64,000 bases of DNA, taken from NCBI RefSeq assembly GCF_006352025.1, contig NZ_CP040936.1, positions 1,240,001 to 1,304,000 of the forward strand, written 5' to 3'. The notes under the pieces are model-generated. The model was not told where the DNA came from. It did not search any database and saw only the letters and a program-made list of their open reading frames with translations. This stretch comes from Hymenobacter sp. DG01. Its GTDB lineage: Bacteria; Bacteroidota; Bacteroidia; Cytophagales; Hymenobacteraceae. The stretch's first letter is position 1. Each line of letters starts with the position of its first letter. A program made the translations under genes and the position numbers. Positions 59,801 to 64,000 of the stretch are shown here, one piece after another.

Positions 59801-60009
59801 GATAGATGGAAAGGTTACCAGATTTCAGACAATGGCGGGGCTCCCTGAGCCTTACCGAGAAACATGGCACCAAGTAGCATACAGCTTCTCCGAATGCAGC
59901 GCGAATAGAATAGCTTATCAGACTTTTGCATTCACACACAACCAGCCAAAAAATAGCCTAAACCCACTTTTTAGCGTATTAATCAGACTTTGATTTAGCT
60001 CTAACACAT
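59801..60009. other. AT-rich gap
   Basis: About 209 bases without a gene, between two divergent or tandem genes. It probably holds the promoter of the polytopic membrane protein; no -7 element is clear. Confidence 0.35.
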
Positions 60010-60052
60010 GCAAAAAGGGGAGCCAATCCAATGGATTGGCTCCCCTTTTTGC
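60010..60052 (-). terminator. bshB1 terminator
   Basis: The 21-bp arms gcaaaaaggggagccaatcc... and its complement (60010-60030, 60032-60052) are perfect with a 1-base centre. It begins 10 bases after the stop at 60063. Confidence 0.9.
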
Positions 60053-60062
60053 TCGATGCTTT

Positions 60063-60782
60063 CTAAATCAGCTCCGTCACCTCCCTTACCCCAATCGGAC
60101 GCTCGCGGGTGAAGCCTTCCCCAAATTCTACCCCAATCAGGTGGCCGAACTCGCGGGCGCGGGCTTCCATAAAGTTGCTGAACACCGGCGTGGAAAGGTA
60201 GGTCGTGGGTTCGGTGCTTTCGGGGTCGTGGAACTGGGTGCGGTACGCCTGAATGCTTTCCCACTTCTTGGGCCAGTGGGCCGAAATGTCCACCACGAAA
60301 TCGGCCGGAATCTGGCGGTCCTGGATGTAGTGGAACACCAGGCGGGGGCGCCAGGGCTGCTGGGGCTGCCCGTCGTCGCCGAGGGTTTCAATCATGCGCA
60401 GCCCCGAGAGAAAGCAGGATTCTGATACGAGTTGTGAGCCGCGCCCGTGGTCGGGGTGGCGGTCATGAATGGCGTTACAGAGCACGATGTCGGGCTGGTA
60501 GCGGCGCAGGGCGTCAATAACGGGCAGCTGGTGCTCCCGGTCGTTGCGGAAGAAACCGTCGGGCAGGCCCAGGTTTTCGCGGGCGCTCAACCCCAGGATG
60601 CGGCTGGCCGCTTCGGCTTCCTGGGCGCGGGTAGCGGGGGTGCCGCGGGTGCCCAGCTCACCCCGGGTCAGGTCCACGATGCCAATTTTCTTACCAGCGG
60701 CGGCGGCGGCTAGCAAGGTACCGGCACACGACATTTCTACATCATCAGGATGGGAGCCAATGGCCAGGATATCAAGTTTCAT
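60063..60782 (-). CDS. bshB1: Bacillithiol biosynthesis deacetylase BshB1
   Basis: 239 residues. LmbE/PIG-L fold: GSHPDDVEMSCAGTL with zinc-binding His11 and Asp14, TRGELGTRGT, and the third zinc His in AIHDRHPDHGRGS (His112). It removes acetyl from GlcNAc-malate in the bacillithiol pathway. The TRGELGTRG and HDRHPDHG forms are typical of BshB1. It is monocistronic with a strong terminator and a -7 TACTTTTG upstream. Confidence 0.92.
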   Translation of the reverse strand: MKLDILAIGSHPDDVEMSCAGTLLAAAAAGKKIGIVDLTRGELGTRGTPATRAQEAEAASRILGLSARENLGLPDGFFRNDREHQLPVIDALRRYQPDIVLCNAIHDRHPDHGRGSQLVSESCFLSGLRMIETLGDDGQPQQPWRPRLVFHYIQDRQIPADFVVDISAHWPKKWESIQAYRTQFHDPESTEPTTYLSTPVFSNFMEARAREFGHLIGVEFGEGFTRERPIGVREVTELI

Positions 60783-60864
60783 GCGGTTGAGGGAGAATAC
60801 AGCGAAAAACGGCCGTCACTACGGCTGTTAAGCCGGGGCCATATTACCGGCCCGGCGGAAGCGG

Positions 60865-60872
60865 CAAAAGTA
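60865..60872 (-). promoter_or_regulatory. bshB1 promoter, -7 element TACTTTTG
   Basis: Perfect TAnnTTTG on the minus strand 83 bases upstream of the start. No clear -33. Confidence 0.45.
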
Positions 60873-61031
60873 CAAGGTTCCGGAGCTTTTACGGGGTAGC
60901 CCGGCCCGCAGGCGCTGCTCAGCTGAAAACCCAGGGGCGCGTCCAGGAGTTATTCAACCCGAACTGCGGCTCACGACGAGTTATCGGCCGGCCCCTTCAC
61001 TGGCAGCACATCTGCCCCTACCCCTCATTCT

Positions 61032-62057
61032 ATGGAATACCGTCAGCTTGGCCGCTCCGGCCTGCGCATCCCAGTCCTGAGTTTCGGCACGGCTACTTTT
61101 GGTGGCGGCAATGAGTTTTTCAAAGCCTGGGGCAGCACCCAGGTCGAGGAAGCCCGGCGGCTTATCGACATCTGTCTGGAGTCGGGCGTCACGCTCTTCG
61201 ATACGGCCAACGTGTACTCCCAGGGCCTCTCGGAGGAAATACTGGGCAAGGCCCTGGAGGGCAGGCGCGGTGAGGTGCTGCTATCCACCAAAGCCACCTT
61301 CCCCATGGGCGAGGACCCAAACGGCTACGGCTCCTCCCGCCAGAACCTCATCAAAGCCTGCGAGGACAGCCTGCGCCGTCTCGGCACCGACCATATCGAC
61401 ATCTACCACATGCACGGCTTCGATGCCCACACACCGGTAGAGGAAACCCTGCGCGCCCTCGACGACCTGGTGCGGAGCGGTAAGGTGCGCTACATTGCCT
61501 GCTCCAACTTTTCGGGCTGGCACCTGATGAAGTCCCTGTCGGTGTCGGAGCGTTACGGCTGGGCTCGCTACGTGGGTCACCAGGCCTATTACTCGCTGGC
61601 CAACCGGGAATTTGAGTGGGAACTCCTGCCCTTGGGCCTCGACCAAGGGGTAGGAACTATTGTCTGGAGCCCGTTGTCGGCGGGGCTGCTGAGCGGCAAA
61701 ATCCGGCGCGGTCAGCCCCTGCCGGAAAGCAGCCGCCTGGCCCAGGGCGGCGGTCAGGGCCCCAAGGTGCCCGACGAGCTGCTGTTCAACATTATTGATT
61801 CCCTGGACAAAGTAGCCGCCGAGACCGAGAAAAGCGTGGCCCAGGTGGCCCTGAACTGGCTTCTGCAGCGCCCCACGGTGGTTAACCTGGTTATCGGGGC
61901 CCGCAACGAGGAGCAGCTGCGGCAGAACTTGGCCGCTGTGGGCTGGAACCTAACGCCCGGGCAGGTTGCCCGGCTTGATGCCGCCAGCGACATCCCGCCC
62001 ATTTATCCCTACTGGCACCAGCGCAACTTCCCCATGCTGCACCCCCGGCTGGTGTAA
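61032..62057 (+). CDS. Aldo/keto reductase
   Basis: 341 residues. TIM-barrel AKR with the catalytic tetrad Asp57 (LFDTANVYS), Tyr62, Lys87 (LLSTKATF) and His128 (YHMHGFD). NADPH-binding part near the C terminus (LVIGARNEEQLRQNL). It belongs to the Tas/YajO-like group of general reductases. The substrate is unknown. It converges on the M23 peptidase with a shared terminator. Confidence 0.92.
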   Translation: MEYRQLGRSGLRIPVLSFGTATFGGGNEFFKAWGSTQVEEARRLIDICLESGVTLFDTANVYSQGLSEEILGKALEGRRGEVLLSTKATFPMGEDPNGYGSSRQNLIKACEDSLRRLGTDHIDIYHMHGFDAHTPVEETLRALDDLVRSGKVRYIACSNFSGWHLMKSLSVSERYGWARYVGHQAYYSLANREFEWELLPLGLDQGVGTIVWSPLSAGLLSGKIRRGQPLPESSRLAQGGGQGPKVPDELLFNIIDSLDKVAAETEKSVAQVALNWLLQRPTVVNLVIGARNEEQLRQNLAAVGWNLTPGQVARLDAASDIPPIYPYWHQRNFPMLHPRLV

Positions 62058-62139
62058 CGCTATAACTCGGAATGGGGTGAGAAATATGAATTAGCTTTAT
62101 TTGACGGCTCTCCAGGTTCCTAACTCCGCTCCAAATGAT

Positions 62140-62176
62140 AAACGCCCCGCCCTGAGTTACTCGGAGCGGGGCGTTT
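62140..62176. terminator. Bidirectional terminator
   Basis: The arms aaacgccccgc and gcggggcgttt are perfect with a 15-base loop, between two convergent genes. TTATT follows on the plus strand. Confidence 0.85.
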
Positions 62177-62204
62177 TATTGAAATACTGACGGTGCGTAG
62201 CTGC

Positions 62205-63356
62205 CTACTTAATGCGCAGCGTCCGGCCGGGCCGCAGCACACCTACGTTGCCATTCAGGCGCCGCAGCTGGGCCTGCGACACCCCATACTTATCGGCAAT
62301 TTCCGAGAGCGTATCGCCACTCCGGATTTTGTGGGTTACCACGCGCCGGGCCGCGGTAGGCCGGGCGGCGCTGCTGCTCCGACTACTACCACTGCCACTG
62401 CCCGCTCCTGGTACACTCCCACCTCGGTATTTCAAGGATTTGCTGTAGTAGGCAAACAGAGCCGAGGTAATCTGGAAGTTATCCTTAATCAGGCGGTAGT
62501 CGGGGAAGTCGTACATACGCTCCGGGTCAATAGGGTTACCCTCGTAGCGCACCTCAAAGTGCAGGTGGGAACCGCTGCTGCGCCCAGTGCTGCCGCCCCA
62601 GCCAATCAGCTGGCCGGCCTTCACGAAGGTGCCCGGCGTGACCAAGGTTTTCTGCATGTGCCCGTAGAGGGTCTCAATGCCGTTGTAGTGGCGCACCAGG
62701 GCGTAGTTACCGTAGCCCGAGCCATCCCACTTCACAATGCGCACCACCCCATCGAAGGCTGCCTTTACGGAATCGCCGGTTTCCAGGTCCAGGTCCACGC
62801 CGTAGTGCCAGCGGTAGCCCCGGAAACCGAAGTCGGAGGTGATGGGCGTGCGGTTCAGGGGCATTTTGGCGTAGCGCTGCTTCTCGGGCTCCGTCAGCTT
62901 GAGGTTGAGCGTGTCCTTGATGCGGCGGCCATCTACCCGGTAGGGGTTGATGTTGTGCGTGTCCCAGATAGCGTAGTAGCCGGCAACCTGAATCCAGCTG
63001 GAGTCAATCTGCACTTCTTCTTTCACCTCCACAATGTGCTGCTCGCCCTCGTTAAGCGTAGTGGTGTCTTCGCTGACGATGGAGAGCTTTTTGGCGGGAT
63101 TAAAGAAAATGGACTTAGCCGCGTCGGAGCCCTCATCGGGCAGCTCCTCCGTTTCAATAAGAATGGTCGTATCGGGCCGCACGTAGCGGATAGTCGGGGA
63201 TTTAATGCGGAAGAAATCTTTCCGCTTGCCCGCCGAGCCGGCTTTCGCCTTAGGCTCCGGCGCTTTCCGCCGCTGGGCCAGCAGCTGGCCGGGCAAGCCA
63301 AAAAACAGCCCGATCAGTAGCAGCGGCAGCAGCCAGGATTTTACAAAATTCAGCAA
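62205..63356 (-). CDS. M23-family metallopeptidase with LysM domain
   Basis: 383 residues from TTG at 63356; no ATG is available in frame. Signal peptide LNFVKSWLLPLLLIGLFFGL. The M23 domain has HYGVDLDLETGD (first zinc His and Asp), LYGHMQKTLV and the SGSHLHFEVRYEG motif (HxH). A C-terminal LysM (about 337-383, VTHKIRSGDTLSEIADKYGV) binds peptidoglycan. It should act as a cell-wall endopeptidase or a catalytic-dead regulator, but the zinc ligands are intact, so active is likely. The start is just downstream of a TCACCATTTCACT repeat arm. Confidence 0.88.
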   Translation of the reverse strand: MLNFVKSWLLPLLLIGLFFGLPGQLLAQRRKAPEPKAKAGSAGKRKDFFRIKSPTIRYVRPDTTILIETEELPDEGSDAAKSIFFNPAKKLSIVSEDTTTLNEGEQHIVEVKEEVQIDSSWIQVAGYYAIWDTHNINPYRVDGRRIKDTLNLKLTEPEKQRYAKMPLNRTPITSDFGFRGYRWHYGVDLDLETGDSVKAAFDGVVRIVKWDGSGYGNYALVRHYNGIETLYGHMQKTLVTPGTFVKAGQLIGWGGSTGRSSGSHLHFEVRYEGNPIDPERMYDFPDYRLIKDNFQITSALFAYYSKSLKYRGGSVPGAGSGSGSSRSSSAARPTAARRVVTHKIRSGDTLSEIADKYGVSQAQLRRLNGNVGVLRPGRTLRIK

Positions 63357-63359
63357 GAG

Positions 63360-63482
63360 AAAATCAGTGAAATGGTGAAGTAGTGAAATGGTGAGCGGTG
63401 AAACGGGAAGCTAACGTCCGGCGGGCCGATTTCGCGCAGCGCCAACGATAAAACTCACCATTTCACCACTCACTCATCTCAC
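63360..63482. repeat. Inverted GTGAAATGG/TCACCATT repeat arms between trxB and the M23 peptidase
   Basis: Plus strand 63369-63402 reads agtgaaatggtgaagtagtg then aaatggtgagcgg. The far side 63453-63480 reads aactcaccatttcaccactc then actcatctcac. The arms are imperfect complements about 50 bases apart, filling the gap between the trxB stop and the TTG start of the peptidase. Confidence 0.55.
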
Positions 63483-64000
63483 TTAATGGTCTCCTAGGGC
63501 GGCGAGGTAGCGCTCGGCATCCAGCGCGGCCATACAGCCAGAGCCGGCGGCCGTCACGGCCTGGCGGTAGGTAAAGTCCTGCACGTCGCCGCAGGCAAAC
63601 ACCCCGTCCACGTTGGTTTTGGCCGTACCCGGAATGGTTTTCAGGTAGCCTTGCTCGTCGTGGTGGAGGTAGGGCTGGAAAATTTTGGAGTTAGGCTCAT
63701 GGCCAATGGCCACGAAGAACCCTTCAATAGCAATTTCGCGGGTAGTGCCGTCCAGGGTGTTCTTCAGGCGGGCACCTTCCACGCCATGCTCCCCTAGAAT
63801 CTCGTCGGTTACCGTGTTCCAGAGCACTTCAATCTTGGGGTTGTCGAGCACACGCTTCTGCATGATTTTCGAGGCCCGCATCTCCCCTTTCCGCACAATC
63901 ATGTACACTTTGGAGCACAGGTTCGCAAGGTAGGTAGCCTCCTCAGCGGCCGTATCACCGGCGCCCACAATGGCCACGTCCTTGCCCCGGTAGAAGAACC
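63483..64000 (-). CDS. trxB: Thioredoxin reductase (partial, 5' end outside the window)
   Basis: About 172 C-terminal residues, running off the window edge; the frame reads FFYRGKDVAIVGAGDTAAEEATYLA at the edge. The second nucleotide-binding motif VAIVGAGDTAAEEA is the NADPH site. Later GFFVAIGHEPNSK and the FAD-binding GVFACGDVQDFTYRQAVTAAGSG are typical of TrxB. The CxxC would lie upstream, outside the window, so the class cannot be settled, but the FAD motif favours TrxB over a ferredoxin-NADP reductase. It is followed by the M23 peptidase gene. Confidence 0.9.
   Translation of the reverse strand, partial: FFYRGKDVAIVGAGDTAAEEATYLANLCSKVYMIVRKGEMRASKIMQKRVLDNPKIEVLWNTVTDEILGEHGVEGARLKNTLDGTTREIAIEGFFVAIGHEPNSKIFQPYLHHDEQGYLKTIPGTAKTNVDGVFACGDVQDFTYRQAVTAAGSGCMAALDAERYLAALGDH

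Noticed and set aside
1..64000. CRISPR arrays, rRNA and tRNA genes
   Set aside because: No regularly spaced direct repeats, no rRNA-like stretch and no tRNA cloverleaf were recognised on reading. A tRNA-finding program would be decisive and could show a missed tRNA.

Overview
The window looks like a chromosomal stretch of a GC-rich member of the Bacteroidota, most likely Hymenobacter or a close relative. This rests on recognisable features, not on a database match. Several genes are preceded by the Bacteroidota -7 element TAnnTTTG (TACATTTG, TACCTTTG, TACTTTTG). One protease ends in a type IX secretion sorting domain. There are a SusC/OmpA-type TonB-dependent receptor, an ExbB/ExbD/TonB set, a bacillithiol deacetylase (BshB1) and a lysine-rich histone H1-like protein. 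Most genes are GC-rich; the ends of a few regions (about 100-1375, 8345-8530, 57880-59100) are clearly more AT-rich. No rRNA, tRNA or CRISPR array was seen.

Layout. 1-2500: the tail of one gene, about 1.3 kb with no convincing gene, and an orphan two-part winged-helix-like protein. 2579-8344: an envelope block with a GT-C (ArnT-like) glycosyltransferase, a glycerophosphodiesterase-like protein, a UDP-glucuronate epimerase-like SDR, a tandem lipid A biosynthesis N-terminal (LAB_N) protein and a DPM1/ArnC-like GT2. 8535-16692: a complete histidine operon on the minus strand in the order hisG-hisD-hisC-hisB-hisH-hisA-hisF-hisIE, preceded by a promoter and a 41-codon leader peptide with seven His codons in eight (a classical attenuation leader). 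Four of its inter-gene gaps contain palindromes or small inverted-repeat elements. 16873-31071: mixed housekeeping and envelope genes (DUF2911 protein, Crp/Fnr regulator, rpe plus TonB-dependent receptor, T9SS subtilisin, mnmA, a TrpF-like protein with an altered active site, trmB, folC). 31176-40183: a TonB/ExbD/ExbB set, a HU-like/SPOR protein, an outer-membrane barrel and a 1086-residue TPR protein. 40382-50819: an accessory region with an intact IS3-family element (3-bp target duplication), a secreted-protein gene broken by an in-frame stop, a receptor-domain/alpha-beta-hydrolase fusion, an IS5-family element with a -1 frameshift site, a SWIM/SNF2 ATPase and an Xre/RES toxin-antitoxin pair. 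51297-64000: holA and tyrS from divergent promoters, histone-like protein, an alpha-oxoamine synthase (serine palmitoyltransferase-like), accC, AT-rich hypotheticals, bshB1, an aldo/keto reductase, a LysM/M23 peptidase and the 3' part of trxB.

The signals least explained by ordinary annotation are repeats. Six intergenic palindromes (three with perfect 30-bp arms) all begin TGTCAT or TGTC and end ATGACA or similar. Degenerate TCACCATT/GTGAAATG repeats form imperfect inverted arms directly upstream of genes, four of five of which lack an ATG start. Palindromes sit inside the his operon. The hisL leader is the best supported regulatory system here.
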